From the NCBI GenBank assembly GCA_022705325.1, contig JAKJER010000005.1, positions 62,001 to 126,000 of the forward strand: DNA of 64,000 bases, written 5' to 3'. The notes beneath the pieces are model-generated. The model was not told the DNA's origin. It saw nothing but the letters and a program-made list of their open reading frames with translations, and did not search any database. Positions 44,787-53,194 of this stretch are shown one piece after another; position 1 is the first letter of the stretch, and each line of letters opens with the position of its first letter. Source of the stretch: Planctomycetota bacterium (GTDB lineage: Bacteria > Planctomycetota > Phycisphaerae > SM23-33). The translations under genes and the position numbers were made by a program.

Positions 44787-45578
44787 TCACGGGACAATTC
44801 CGATCACGGCCAGGAACCGCCCGGCTTGCTGGGCCTCCTTGCGGTGGCTGGGGAACAGGTCGTTGCGGCAGAGGGTGCACAGGCCGGCTGTGTGGATGTT
44901 GCCGTCGTTCAGCCCGCAGGCGCGTAGCTGTTCGCGGTTGGCTCGCCACAGGTCCATGAACATCCGCCCGTCGCGCCGGGGGAAGAGCCGCTCGGCCGAC
45001 GGGCCCAGGGACTCGCGTGCGGCCTGGAAGACATCGTCCTGGACCTCGTAGCAGCATGGCCCGGCTGAAGGGCAGATGCCGGCGACGATGCCGGCGGGGG
45101 CGAGGCCAAAACGGTCCACCATCTCGCGGACCATGACTTCCGCGATACATGCGACCGTGCCGCGCCACGACGCGTGGGCCACGCCGACGGCCGTCCGCCC
45201 GTCCGGGTTGGACCCGGCAGCCAGCACAAGCGGACAGTCGGCCGAGCGACAACTGACGCCCAGGAGCGGCTGGTCGGTGACGATGGCGTCGGCCTGGCCC
45301 AGGCAGAACGCCTCCCGGCCGGCCAGCTCGTCGCGCCGCGCCACCAGGCAGGTCGGCCCGTGAACCTGGTGGACCCACGCGGTGGGGGCCAGGCCGATCG
45401 CCTGCCCGGCCTGCCGGGTGGCGGCGTCGGGGTGGAGGCGGACCTGGTCCACGTCCAGGCCGCGGCGGGTCGTGACCAGATGCACCACCTTCGGCATCGC
45501 CTCCAGGGCGGCGAAGCGTCCGACGGTCCACCCGCCGGGTAGCTCCACCAGCCCGAACGTTCCGCCCGCCTGGGTCAT
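44787..45578 (-). CDS. pgeF: PgeF/YfiH-family peptidoglycan editing factor or purine nucleoside phosphorylase
   Basis: 263 residues from the ATG at 45578. It has the copper/zinc-binding residues of the former DUF152 laccase-like family: WVHQVHGPTCLV, VSCRSADCPLVLA (His-Cys pattern) and GVAHASWRGTVACIAEVM, with GICPSAGPCCYEV later. Members hydrolyse adenosine and phosphorolyse purine nucleosides, and are linked with peptidoglycan-amino-acid fidelity. The ATG overlaps the stop of the alcohol dehydrogenase gene by 4 bases (ATGA), so they are coupled. The usual HAGWRG reads HASWRG here. Confidence 0.85.
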   Translation of the reverse strand: MTQAGGTFGLVELPGGWTVGRFAALEAMPKVVHLVTTRRGLDVDQVRLHPDAATRQAGQAIGLAPTAWVHQVHGPTCLVARRDELAGREAFCLGQADAIVTDQPLLGVSCRSADCPLVLAAGSNPDGRTAVGVAHASWRGTVACIAEVMVREMVDRFGLAPAGIVAGICPSAGPCCYEVQDDVFQAARESLGPSAERLFPRRDGRMFMDLWRANREQLRACGLNDGNIHTAGLCTLCRNDLFPSHRKEAQQAGRFLAVIGIVP

Positions 45579-46537
45579 GGGCGGGCTACCTCGATCAGCA
45601 CCTTCATCGCGTTGCTCGAGCGGGCGGCCTCCAGGGCCTCCAGGCCGCGATCCAGCGGCAGGGTCCGGCTCAGCAAGGCCGTCACGTCCACCTGGCCGGT
45701 CGCCAGCAGCTTCAGGGCCTCGCCGAACGGCCCGCACCGCGAGCCGACCACCGTGATCTCGTCGACCACCAGCGGGGCGAGGTTCATTCCGCTCTTGGCG
45801 GCTATCGTGCTCTTGAGCACGATGGTCCCGCGGGGGCGGACGGTCCGCATGGCCAGCTCGAAGCCGCTGGCACTGCCGGTGGCGTCGACCACGATGTCGG
45901 CCTTCCTGGCGGGCACGAAGTCCTTGTCCGTGGCGGTCTGGATGGAGGCCTTCTCCGCGGCCTCCAGCTTGGCGGCGTGGCGGCCCACCAGAAGGAGCTT
46001 GCGGGTCTTGAGCTTGAGCACCCGTGCGGCGAGCTGGCCCAGCCGCCCGTCGCCCAGTACTACGACGCTGTCGCGGGGACAGACGCGGACCTGTCGGGTG
46101 ATCTGACAGGCGGCGGCCAGCGGCTCGGCGAAGACGGCCTGATCGTCCTCCAGGCTCGCGGGCACCTCGTGGAGGTTTGCGGTGGGCAGGACCAGGTACT
46201 GGGCGAAGGCCCCGTCGTGGCGGTCGATCCCCAGGACGGTGCGGTTGGGGCAGTGATTCGACAGGCCCGAGCGACATAGCCCGCACCGCCCGCAGGGGCA
46301 GTTAATCTCGCCCACGACGCGCTTGCCCTTCCAGGCGGCCGGGCCCTCGACCACGTGGCCGACGAACTCGTGCCCGAGCACGCCGGTGAAGCCCATGTAG
46401 CCTTTGAGGATCTCCAGGTCGGTCTTGCACACGCCCGCCACGTGCACCGCCACCAAGGCCTGCCCGCGGGCGATCTGGGGGTCGGCGTACTTGCGCCGCA
46501 GGGCGGCCTTCTTCCCGTCGTATGTCAGTGCCAGCAT
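45575..46537 (-). CDS. Zinc-dependent medium-chain alcohol dehydrogenase
   Basis: 320 residues from the ATG at 46537, with AGGAG 10 bases before it. The catalytic zinc site is CKTDLEI and GHEFVGHV; the structural zinc site is CPCGRCGLCRSGLSNHC. The Rossmann part has VVVLGDGRLGQLAARVLKL, a slightly altered GxGxxG. It oxidises an alcohol or polyol using NAD(P)+; the substrate is not readable. It is shorter than the usual 340-350 residues. It is the first gene of a coupled pair with pgeF and diverges from murI; the shared promoter region (46538-46711) shows no obvious operator. Confidence 0.85.
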   Translation of the reverse strand: MLALTYDGKKAALRRKYADPQIARGQALVAVHVAGVCKTDLEILKGYMGFTGVLGHEFVGHVVEGPAAWKGKRVVGEINCPCGRCGLCRSGLSNHCPNRTVLGIDRHDGAFAQYLVLPTANLHEVPASLEDDQAVFAEPLAAACQITRQVRVCPRDSVVVLGDGRLGQLAARVLKLKTRKLLLVGRHAAKLEAAEKASIQTATDKDFVPARKADIVVDATGSASGFELAMRTVRPRGTIVLKSTIAAKSGMNLAPLVVDEITVVGSRCGPFGEALKLLATGQVDVTALLSRTLPLDRGLEALEAARSSNAMKVLIEVARP

Positions 46538-46711
46538 CCGCTCGTGCTCCTGAAGTATTGGCCTGTCGCTCGCCAAGGAGTATAGACGCCGCCGCCGGGA
46601 AATCAAACCGCACAAGCGAAGCGGCGGACAGGTTCGTGGCCCTGGGGGCGTCTTGCTTTCGGCGGCTGATTCCGGTACGCTCTGCTTGTGGAAGAGAGCG
46701 ATATCCAACAG

Positions 46712-47527
46712 ATGGTCCGCCGCCCCATCGGGGTCTTCGATTCCGGGCTGGGCGGGCTGACAGTCGTTCGGGAGCTGGCGCGGGCCATGCCCGGCGAGGA
46801 TATCGTCTACCTGGGAGACACCGCGCGGGTGCCGTACGGCATCAAGTCGCCCCAGACCATCCGCACCTTCGCCCGCCAGGATGCCGCCTTCCTCCTTCGC
46901 CACCGTCCCAAGCTGCTGGTGGTCGCCTGCAACACCGCGTCCGCGGCGGCGATCGACCTGCTGAGGGAGGTCTCCCCGGTGGAGGTGGTGGACGTGATCC
47001 AGCCCAGCGCGGAGGCCGCCGTCCGGGCCACCAGCGGGGCGATCGGGGTGATCGCGACCGAGGCGACGATCGCCTCGGGCGCCTACCAGCGCTCCATCGC
47101 CGCGCTCGACCCCGGCCGCGAGGTGCTGGCAGTGGCCTGCCCGCTGCTGGTGCCCCTGGTCGAAGAAGGGCGGGCGGACGACAACCCGATCGTCTCGTAC
47201 GTCCTGTGCGACTACCTGGCCCCGCTGCAACGCTTCCGCCCGGGGGTGCTGGTGCTGGGCTGCACGCACTACCCGCTGCTGGCCGAGCCCATTCGCAAGC
47301 TGATGGGCCCGCAGGTGGTGTTGGTCAGTTCGGGGCAGGCGGCCGCTTTGGAGGTCCAGCGCCGTCTCAAGATCGCGCGCCTGGCCAGCCCCAGCCCCAA
47401 CGGGGGCAGCCTCCACTGCTACACCACTGACAATCCCGACCGCTTCGCCCGACTGGGCGAGCGGTTCGGCGGACGTACGATCGATCACGTGGAACTCATC
47501 GGCACGGACGAATTGGATAGAGGATAA
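46712..47527 (+). CDS. murI: Glutamate racemase
   Basis: 271 residues from the ATG at 46712 (an in-frame GTG at 46688 is an alternative; neither has an ideal ribosome site). The enzyme makes D-glutamate for peptidoglycan. The motifs are textbook: IGVFDSGLGGLTV, LVVACNTASAAAID with one catalytic Cys, and VLVLGCTHYPLLAEPI with the other. The presence of murI together with anmK and murQ shows that the organism makes and recycles peptidoglycan. It is followed after 6 bases by a HEAT-repeat lipoprotein gene, so the two are probably one transcript. Confidence 0.94.
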   Translation: MVRRPIGVFDSGLGGLTVVRELARAMPGEDIVYLGDTARVPYGIKSPQTIRTFARQDAAFLLRHRPKLLVVACNTASAAAIDLLREVSPVEVVDVIQPSAEAAVRATSGAIGVIATEATIASGAYQRSIAALDPGREVLAVACPLLVPLVEEGRADDNPIVSYVLCDYLAPLQRFRPGVLVLGCTHYPLLAEPIRKLMGPQVVLVSSGQAAALEVQRRLKIARLASPSPNGGSLHCYTTDNPDRFARLGERFGGRTIDHVELIGTDELDRG

Positions 47528-47533
47528 GGCCGC

Positions 47534-48337
47534 ATGAATAGGATATCTGGAACTGCGGTTCGCCACACCTTGCTGTCTGCCGTCTCTGCGCTCCTGTGTG
47601 TCTCTGTGGCTGGGTTGTTGGTCGGCTGCAAGAGCGAGCAGAAGAGCTTCTCGCTGGACAGCCTGATCAAGAAGGGGCTGGGCGGGGGCGGGCCGAACCC
47701 GCAGCAGATGGTGGCCATGGCGTTCGACCCCGACGACGCCGACCGGCGGCGGACGGGGATCAAGCTGCTCTCCTCCGAGAAATGGGGCCTGGACGAGCCC
47801 TACACCAAGGGGTACTCCGCTCTGGCCAAGACCGACGTGGATCCGCTGGTCCGGTCGGCGGCGGTGCGGGCGCTGGGCAAGTCCGGCAAGCAGGAGTATC
47901 AGGGGACGCTGATCGAGGCGTTGAAGGACCCCTCGCCGATGGTCCGGTGGGACGCGGCGGTGGCGCTGGACCTGGTGCCGGGCCCGGCGGCCGTCGAGCC
48001 GCTTCGCCGCCAGGGCGGCGACGACACGTCCGCGGACGTGCGCACCGCCTGCGCCAAGGCGCTGCGCCGCTACACGACCCGCCCGGCGGTCCAGACGCTC
48101 ATCCGCCTGCTGGACGACTCGTCCTACCAGGTCCGCCATCAGGCCCGCAAGTCTCTGGAGGAGGCGACCGGGCGAGACCTCGGGCCGGAGCCGTCGGCGT
48201 GGATGTCGCTACTGGACGGCCCGCTGACCCGTCCGGCCGAGAGGGTCGAGTACGCCTGGTGGGATTGGATGCACGTCTACGGGGAGACGGTCGTCGAAGA
48301 GCCCTCCACGCCGGCCAGCCAGCCCGCCCAGCGTTGA
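47534..48337 (+). CDS. HEAT-repeat lipoprotein
   Basis: 267 residues with a lipoprotein signal: hydrophobic LLSAVSALLCVSVAGLLVGC, lipobox LVGC at about residues 29-32. From about residue 85 there are four or so HEAT/PBS-type repeats (VDPLVRSAAVRALGKSG, PSPMVRWDAAVALDLVP, TSADVRTACAKALRRY, SSYQVRHQARKSLEEATG). It probably sits in the outer or inner membrane and binds another protein. A run AGAGGATAAGG ends just before the ATG and serves as ribosome site while overlapping the end of murI. A repeat-like tract encodes the signal peptide (see findings). Confidence 0.8.
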   Translation: MNRISGTAVRHTLLSAVSALLCVSVAGLLVGCKSEQKSFSLDSLIKKGLGGGGPNPQQMVAMAFDPDDADRRRTGIKLLSSEKWGLDEPYTKGYSALAKTDVDPLVRSAAVRALGKSGKQEYQGTLIEALKDPSPMVRWDAAVALDLVPGPAAVEPLRRQGGDDTSADVRTACAKALRRYTTRPAVQTLIRLLDDSSYQVRHQARKSLEEATGRDLGPEPSAWMSLLDGPLTRPAERVEYAWWDWMHVYGETVVEEPSTPASQPAQR

Positions 48338-48352
48338 GCGGGAACAAGAGAA

Positions 48353-48392
48353 CCCACGGACCTGTCCGCCGTGGCGGAAGGGGTTCCGTGGG
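48353..48392. terminator. Two-stem hairpin after the HEAT lipoprotein gene
   Basis: CCCACGGA (48353-48360) and TCCGTGGG (48385-48392) form the outer stem; TCCGCC and GGCGGA (48365-48378) form an inner hairpin. It is the third use of the CCCACGG stem in the window. Confidence 0.6.
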
Positions 48393-48470
48393 CTGCTTTG
48401 CCGTCAGTCGTCATATCTCGGGAGATACGGACCGGCGCGTTGTTCCAGTCTTGCCGCCGCCGCTGGCCGA

Positions 48471-48662
48471 TCAGGCGCGGGCGACCAGGCGGGAGCGGCC
48501 TTGCCTGCTGTCCGGGGCCGACGCCGACGGGACGGTTGTCGTGCGGAACTGCTTGCGGAACTCCATCAGCGCCTGGGTCTGGCGGCGGAGTTCTTCGACG
48601 ATCGTCTGGCGGCTGGGGCTGGAGGGCAGTCCGGCGATGTTGTCTATGTCACAGACAATCAT
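48471..48662 (-). CDS. Small hypothetical protein, 63 residues
   Basis: An ATG at 48662 with AAGGA about 6 bases upstream opens a 63-codon frame. The sequence is MIVCDIDNIAGLPSSPSRQT followed by a helical IVEELRRQTQALMEFRKQFR and a Ser/Ala/Arg-rich end. No family is recognised. The good ribosome site and the helical middle make it more convincing than neighbouring short frames. It is read against the HEAT lipoprotein gene and ends near its terminator. Confidence 0.45.
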   Translation of the reverse strand: MIVCDIDNIAGLPSSPSRQTIVEELRRQTQALMEFRKQFRTTTVPSASAPDSRQGRSRLVARA

Positions 48663-48865
48663 GGAGTGTCCTTATTCCTTCCGACAGGTACATCGGCCCC
48701 GGCAGGGGGGGCACTTAAGGGAATTTCCGCTGGGTTCCGGTCGAAAATCCTCGCGCCCGCAGGCGGGTCCCTGACGCCAAAACGCGGGTCCGGCCTGGCG
48801 CCCTTCCATCCGCACATTTCTGTCGGTCTGGCGGCGGCGGGAGGATAGAATGCGGTGTTTACGGG

Positions 48866-49033
48866 CTAGCAGCCCGTTGAAGAAGCTGCTCCTGCTGCGG
48901 GCGGGTCTTCTGCCTGCGCTCCGGCGTCGCGAAAGCTCGACAAATCGCCTGGATTTGCCGTCGCTTCCGCTCCTGGGTGCTCGGCAAAACTCCGCGCCCT
49001 CGCGACGGAGCCCATTCTTCAACGGACTGCCAG
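48866..49033. mobile_element. MITE-like element with 19-bp terminal inverted repeats
   Basis: Left end CTAGCAGCCCGTTGAAGAA (48866-48884); the right end (49015-49033) reads, reversed and complemented, CTGGCAGTCCGTTGAAGAA, matching at 17 of 19 bases. The 168-bp body has an inner near-palindrome around CTCGACAAATCGCC and GGATTTGCCGTCG (about 48936-48964). It encodes no protein, and no transposase is near. It ends 33 bases before the start codon of the metallopeptidase-like gene. Confidence 0.75.
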
Positions 49034-49066
49034 GCGGGTCCGTCCGGAACGAAAGCGAGAGACTGC

Positions 49067-49801
49067 GTGAACGCGAGACGAATCATGGCGTGCGGGGGCC
49101 TGTGTCTGCTGGCGTGGGCGACGGCGGCCGGGGCAGCGCCCCAACCGACCAGCCGCCCAACCTACCCCTCGACGGACCAGTACGAACTCCGCCGCATCGA
49201 AGGGTGGACGGTGCACGTGCAGAAGGCCTTGCTCGCGGATACGCCTGATCTGGCCCGCGAGGCCGTGCGCCTGCTGGAGGTCAAGCTCTACGACATCACC
49301 CGCTGCGTCCCGCCCAAGGCCCTGGCGGAACTGCGCAAGATCCCCATCTGGATGGGCGTTCGGGACGTGCACGGACGCCATCCCTGCGCGTGCTACCATC
49401 CGTCGAGGGACTGGCTGAGGGAGAACGGGTACAACACGGACATGGCCGGCGCGGTCGAGATCTCCAACGCGGCCACCTTCCTGAACTGGTCGCACGCCCA
49501 GCCGTCGATGGTGCTGCACGAGTTGGCCCACGGCTACCATCACCGGGTGCTGAAGCACCGAAACGAGAAGGTGCGGGCGGCCTTTGAGCAGGCGGTGAAG
49601 GCCAAGAGCTATGAGTCGGTCCTGTACTTCAGCGGGCGGACGACCCGCCACTACGCCCTCAACAACGACCAGGAGTACTTCGCCGAGCTTACCGAGGCGT
49701 ACTTCGGCGCGAACGATTTCTATCCGTTCGTGCGGGTCGAACTCAAGCAGCACGACCCGGCGGGCTACAAGATGATCCGCGACACGTGGGGAGTGAAGTA
49801 G
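49067..49801 (+). CDS. Exported zinc metallopeptidase-like protein (HExxH)
   Basis: 244 residues from a GTG at 49067, which gives a good signal peptide (VNARRIMACGGLCLLAWATA); GAGAG precedes it. Frames starting upstream run through the MITE-like element and are unlikely. The zinc motif is HELAHGYHH (HExxH) near residue 147, and NNDQEYFAELTEAYFG supplies a downstream glutamate that would be the third ligand, as in gluzincins. SNAATFLNWSHAQPSMVLHE precedes the motif. The partner substrate is unknown. It is followed by the NHL gene after about 60 bases. Confidence 0.75.
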   Translation: MNARRIMACGGLCLLAWATAAGAAPQPTSRPTYPSTDQYELRRIEGWTVHVQKALLADTPDLAREAVRLLEVKLYDITRCVPPKALAELRKIPIWMGVRDVHGRHPCACYHPSRDWLRENGYNTDMAGAVEISNAATFLNWSHAQPSMVLHELAHGYHHRVLKHRNEKVRAAFEQAVKAKSYESVLYFSGRTTRHYALNNDQEYFAELTEAYFGANDFYPFVRVELKQHDPAGYKMIRDTWGVK

Positions 49802-49863
49802 CTCAAGTCGGGTGCGTGCCGATCGGTTTGCAGCGGCTGGGTCATTTCTGGTCTAATACCCTC

Positions 49864-50925
49864 ATGAAGTGCAGCGGCGAGAAATCTCATGTCGTTCGGC
49901 TGGCCGGTGGCGTGGCCCTGCTGGCGGCGGTGGCGGCGGCTGCCGCGATTGCCCTGTTGGGCGATCGAACCGGCAACGGGCCGGCCCCGGGCTCGGCGGG
50001 CTCCAGGCCCGCGGGGGGATACGATCTGGCCGCCTTCCGGCAGGTGGATCCGGCCCTGGTGCTCTACGAGGAGGCCTCCCAACCCGTCCAGACGGGCCTG
50101 AAGACGCCGACAGGGCTGTTCGTGGACGCTCAGGACCGCGTCTACGTCGCGGGCGACCACGAGGTCCGCGTGCTGGACGCTCAGGGCGCGCTGGTCCGCC
50201 GGGTGGCCGTCGAAGACGCGCCCCGCACGGTGGCGGTTGCCGAGGACGCGACGGCCTTCGTCGTCTCGCGGGGGCGGGTGTCGGTGTACGGGGGCGACGG
50301 AAAGCTCCAGGGCCACTGGGACTCGCCGGGGCCCCGGACGTTCCTGACCTCGGTGGTCCTGCACGGCGAGGCGGTGTTCGTGGCCGACTACGGCAACCGC
50401 GTGATCCACAAGTACGACCGCACGGGCAGGGAACTGGCGACGATTGACGGCAAGGCCCCATCGGCCAAGGCGGCCCACTTCAGCATTCCCAGCCCGTTCT
50501 TCGACGTGGCGATCGACCCGTGCGGGCAGCTCATCGCGGCCAACACGGGCAAACACCGTCTGGAGACGTTCAGCACGGACGGCGAGTTCAAGGGGCAATG
50601 GGGGCGGTTCGGGATGGACATCGAGGGCTTCTGCGGGTGCTGCAACCCCGCCAACTTCGCGATCCTTCCGGACGGTTCGGTGGTCACCGCGGAAAAAGGC
50701 CTGACGCGGGTGAAGGTGTACGATGCGTCCGGCAAGTTCGCGGGTGTGGTGGCCCCGCCGTCGGCGTTCAAGCGGCACGACGACCTGTGCGAGAGCAACC
50801 TGGAACTGGCCGATCGCTCCGCGCTCGACGTCGCGGTGGACTCCCAAGGGCGGGTGCTGGTGCTGGACCCGCTGACGGCGGAGCTGCGGGTATTCGTGCG
50901 GAAGATCAATCGGAAGGCGCCCTGA
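49864..50925 (+). CDS. Membrane-anchored NHL-repeat propeller protein
   Basis: 353 residues from the ATG at 49864. An N-terminal membrane segment (about 11-33, Val/Ala/Leu-rich) anchors it outside the cytoplasm. The rest is a propeller of NHL-type repeats (TPTGLFVDAQDRVYVAGDHE, VFVADYGNRVIHKYDRTGRE, FDVAIDPCGQLIAANTGKHR, DVAVDSQGRVLVLDPLTAEL). A loop with GFCGCCNPANFAILPDG contains three cysteines in a row pattern C-x-C-C, unusual for a propeller and a possible metal or redox site. It is the first gene of the redox operon below; it precedes the small Cys-rich gene by 33 bases. Confidence 0.78.
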   Translation: MKCSGEKSHVVRLAGGVALLAAVAAAAAIALLGDRTGNGPAPGSAGSRPAGGYDLAAFRQVDPALVLYEEASQPVQTGLKTPTGLFVDAQDRVYVAGDHEVRVLDAQGALVRRVAVEDAPRTVAVAEDATAFVVSRGRVSVYGGDGKLQGHWDSPGPRTFLTSVVLHGEAVFVADYGNRVIHKYDRTGRELATIDGKAPSAKAAHFSIPSPFFDVAIDPCGQLIAANTGKHRLETFSTDGEFKGQWGRFGMDIEGFCGCCNPANFAILPDGSVVTAEKGLTRVKVYDASGKFAGVVAPPSAFKRHDDLCESNLELADRSALDVAVDSQGRVLVLDPLTAELRVFVRKINRKAP

Positions 50926-50958
50926 CGCAATTGTGGGCGCCGGTGAGGCGTTTGGACT

Positions 50959-51231
50959 ATGGCCATGGAGCGGACGCGGGAAAACCTGATCCATCATCGA
51001 CGGCGCGAATGGCTGCGCGGCGCAGCCCGGGCCGGGTGCCTGGGGGCCCTGGCTGTCCTGGGCGGCTGGCTGGGCGCGCGCCCTCTGCCCGCCGACGGCG
51101 GGGCGGCCCAGGGCGATCGCCCCGGGGCCGGCGCGGCCTGCGCGCGGCCTCATCCGTGCGCCGCGTGCGCCCTGGCCGGGCGGTGCTTGCTGCCGCGGGC
51201 CCAGGTCGCTCGCGGGGAGGGCCGCCCATGA
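50959..51231 (+). CDS. Small Tat-type Cys-rich protein
   Basis: 90 residues. The N-terminus HHRRREWLRGAARAGCLGAL resembles a twin-arginine leader (RRREWLRG) with a hydrophobic stretch to about residue 41. The mature part has a compact Cys cluster: ACARPHPCAACALAGRCLLP, with four Cys in 15 residues. That could bind an iron-sulphur cluster, a haem-free copper or zinc, or take part in electron transfer. Its stop overlaps the ATG of the polyferredoxin gene by 4 bases, which makes it a real, coupled gene in the operon. No family recognised. Confidence 0.65.
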   Translation: MAMERTRENLIHHRRREWLRGAARAGCLGALAVLGGWLGARPLPADGGAAQGDRPGAGAACARPHPCAACALAGRCLLPRAQVARGEGRP

Positions 51232-51818
51232 GCGATCCGCACCACAAGAACGAGCCCGCCGTCCGCCGGCGCGATCTGCTGGCCGGTGGACTGAGAGGCG
51301 CGTGCCTGGTGGGGGCGGCTGGGCTGGGCGGCGTGCTGGCCGCCAAGGGGCGGGCCGACAAGGCCGACAAGTTCGTCTGGCAGATCGACCCGTACAAGTG
51401 CAACGCGTGCGGCAACTGCGCGACCCACTGCGTGCTCAAGACCTCAGCCGTCAAGTGCGTCCACGCGTACGCCATGTGCGGTTACTGCGAACTGTGCACG
51501 GGGTACTTCGACCCGCAGCCCAACGCCTTGAACACGGGGGCGGAGAACCAGCTTTGCCCCACCGGGGCGATCCAGCGAAAGTTCATCGAGGACCCGTACT
51601 TCGAGTACCACATCGACGAGCCGTCGTGCATCGGCTGCGCCTTGTGCGTCAAGGGGTGCAACGCGTTCGGCAACGGGTCGCTGTTTCTTCAGGTCCGCCA
51701 TGACCGCTGCGTGAACTGCAACCAATGCGCCATTGCGGCGGCCTGCCCCGCGCAGGCGTTCGTGCGGGTGCCCGCCGACCGCCCGTACCTGTTCAAGAGC
51801 GTGGAGCGGCACGGGTGA
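51228..51818 (+). CDS. Tat-exported polyferredoxin (NapG/DmsB-like)
   Basis: 196 residues. The leader EPAVRRRDLLAGGLRGACLV is a Tat signal. Cys motifs: CNACGNCATHC, then CVHAYAMCGYCELC with LCPTGAIQ, CIGCALCVKGCNAFG and CVNCNQCAIAAACPAQA, enough for about four [4Fe-4S] clusters. NapG and similar proteins carry electrons from a membrane quinol-oxidising ferredoxin such as NapH to a periplasmic reductase. Start ATG is inside the preceding stop and its stop overlaps the next ATG by one base, so it is tightly coupled to the small Cys-rich protein and to the membrane ferredoxin. Confidence 0.87.
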   Translation: MSDPHHKNEPAVRRRDLLAGGLRGACLVGAAGLGGVLAAKGRADKADKFVWQIDPYKCNACGNCATHCVLKTSAVKCVHAYAMCGYCELCTGYFDPQPNALNTGAENQLCPTGAIQRKFIEDPYFEYHIDEPSCIGCALCVKGCNAFGNGSLFLQVRHDRCVNCNQCAIAAACPAQAFVRVPADRPYLFKSVERHG

Positions 51819-53194
51819 TGCGTCTGCGGGCCCTGGTCATCCTGCTGGTCCTGCCGGCCTGCCCGGCCCCGGGAACCGAACGGTTCCCCCCGCCCGACTT
51901 CACCAGTCACGTTCTGCCCACGACCACCCAGCCCCCCCCGCGCCTGGCGTTCATGGAGTACGTGGACCTGGGCGTGCTGGCGCTGGCGATCGGACTGGCC
52001 ACGTGGTTCGCCCTGCGCCGCCGCAGCCGCTGGGGCGTCTTCGGCGTGATGGCCGCCTGCCTGGCTTACTTCGGCTTCTATCGCGGCGGATGCGTCTGTC
52101 CGATCGGGGCCATCCAGAACGTCGCCCTGGCCGTCTTCGACTCGTCCTATTCGATCCCGCTGGGCGTGCTGGGCTTCTTCCTGATCCCCGTGGCGGCCAC
52201 GCTGGTGTTCGGGCGCACGTTCTGTGCGGGGGTGTGTCCCCTCGGCGCCATCCAGGACCTGGTGGCCTTCAAGCCGCTGCGCGTGCCCGCCTGGCTGGCC
52301 CACTCGCTGGGCCTGCTGGCCTGGGTGTACCTGGGCCTGGCGGTGCTGCTGGCGGCGACGGGCTCCATGTTCGCCATCTGCGAGTACGACCCGTTCGTGG
52401 GTTTCTTCCGCCTGAGCGGGCCGTGGCGGATGATCGTGCTGGGCACGGCGCTGCTGGCGGTGGGGGTGTTCGTCGCCCGCCCGTACTGCCGGTTCCTCTG
52501 CCCGCTGGGGGCGCTCTTCCGCCCGCTGAGCCGGCTGTCGCGGTTCCACGTCTCCATCACGCCCGATAAGTGCATCCAGTGCCGCCTCTGCGAGGACAGT
52601 TGCCCGTTCGGGGCCATCAACGGGCCCAATGCCGAGCAACTCCCCGCCGACCGGCGCGTGGGCATGGGCAACCTGGTGGCCATGCTCGCGGCGGCCGGTC
52701 TGCTGATCGCGGGTCTGGGCGTGCTGGGGTACTTCGTCTCGCCCGCGCTGGCCCGCGCGCACGTGACGGTCCGCCTGGCCAACCAGATCCGCCAGGAAGC
52801 CCCAACCATCCAGCACATGGAGGAGTTGCAGGCCCAGGGCCTGGACCGCCAGGCCGTGGAGGCCGGCGGGCGGCAATTCGCCGCCGCCAACGGCTGGCGG
52901 ATGCCCAGCGAAGAACCGACCGATCCGGGCCTGGTCTTCCGCAAGTCGGGCCGCTCCCGCGGCGAACTCTACGCCGAAGCAGACAGGGTGCTCGGCCGAT
53001 TTGCCGTCGGCGGGACGATCCTGGGGGCGATGCTCGGCCTGATAGCCGGGGGCAAGCTGGTTTCGCTGTCGCTGCGGAGGCGGCGGACCGACTACACCGC
53101 CGATCGGGCCACCTGCCTGTCCTGCGGGCGATGTTTCGAGCACTGCCCCATGGACCGTCAACGCCGAAAACGCATCAAGCAGGGACTGCCATGA
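51818..53194 (+). CDS. NapH/NosR-like membrane ferredoxin
   Basis: 458 residues with about six membrane segments. Three CPxGA motifs (GGCVCPIGAIQN, FCAGVCPLGAIQD, YCRFLCPLGALF) are those of NapH/NosR/RdxA-type proteins; CIQCRLCEDSCPFGAIN is a [4Fe-4S] site. The C-terminal cytosolic tail has another Cys set, TCLSCGRCFEHCPMD. The protein would take electrons from quinol or a cytosolic donor and pass them across the membrane. It starts at TGATG and ends at ATGA, overlapping both neighbours. An extra domain (residues about 300-390) of the form EAGGRQFAAANGW is not part of the known NapH family. Confidence 0.85.
   Translation: MRLRALVILLVLPACPAPGTERFPPPDFTSHVLPTTTQPPPRLAFMEYVDLGVLALAIGLATWFALRRRSRWGVFGVMAACLAYFGFYRGGCVCPIGAIQNVALAVFDSSYSIPLGVLGFFLIPVAATLVFGRTFCAGVCPLGAIQDLVAFKPLRVPAWLAHSLGLLAWVYLGLAVLLAATGSMFAICEYDPFVGFFRLSGPWRMIVLGTALLAVGVFVARPYCRFLCPLGALFRPLSRLSRFHVSITPDKCIQCRLCEDSCPFGAINGPNAEQLPADRRVGMGNLVAMLAAAGLLIAGLGVLGYFVSPALARAHVTVRLANQIRQEAPTIQHMEELQAQGLDRQAVEAGGRQFAAANGWRMPSEEPTDPGLVFRKSGRSRGELYAEADRVLGRFAVGGTILGAMLGLIAGGKLVSLSLRRRRTDYTADRATCLSCGRCFEHCPMDRQRRKRIKQGLP

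Noticed and set aside
48850..49248. A 132-residue plus-strand frame starting in the MITE-like element
   Set aside because: It crosses the element and overlaps the metallopeptidase gene in another frame; no conserved feature.
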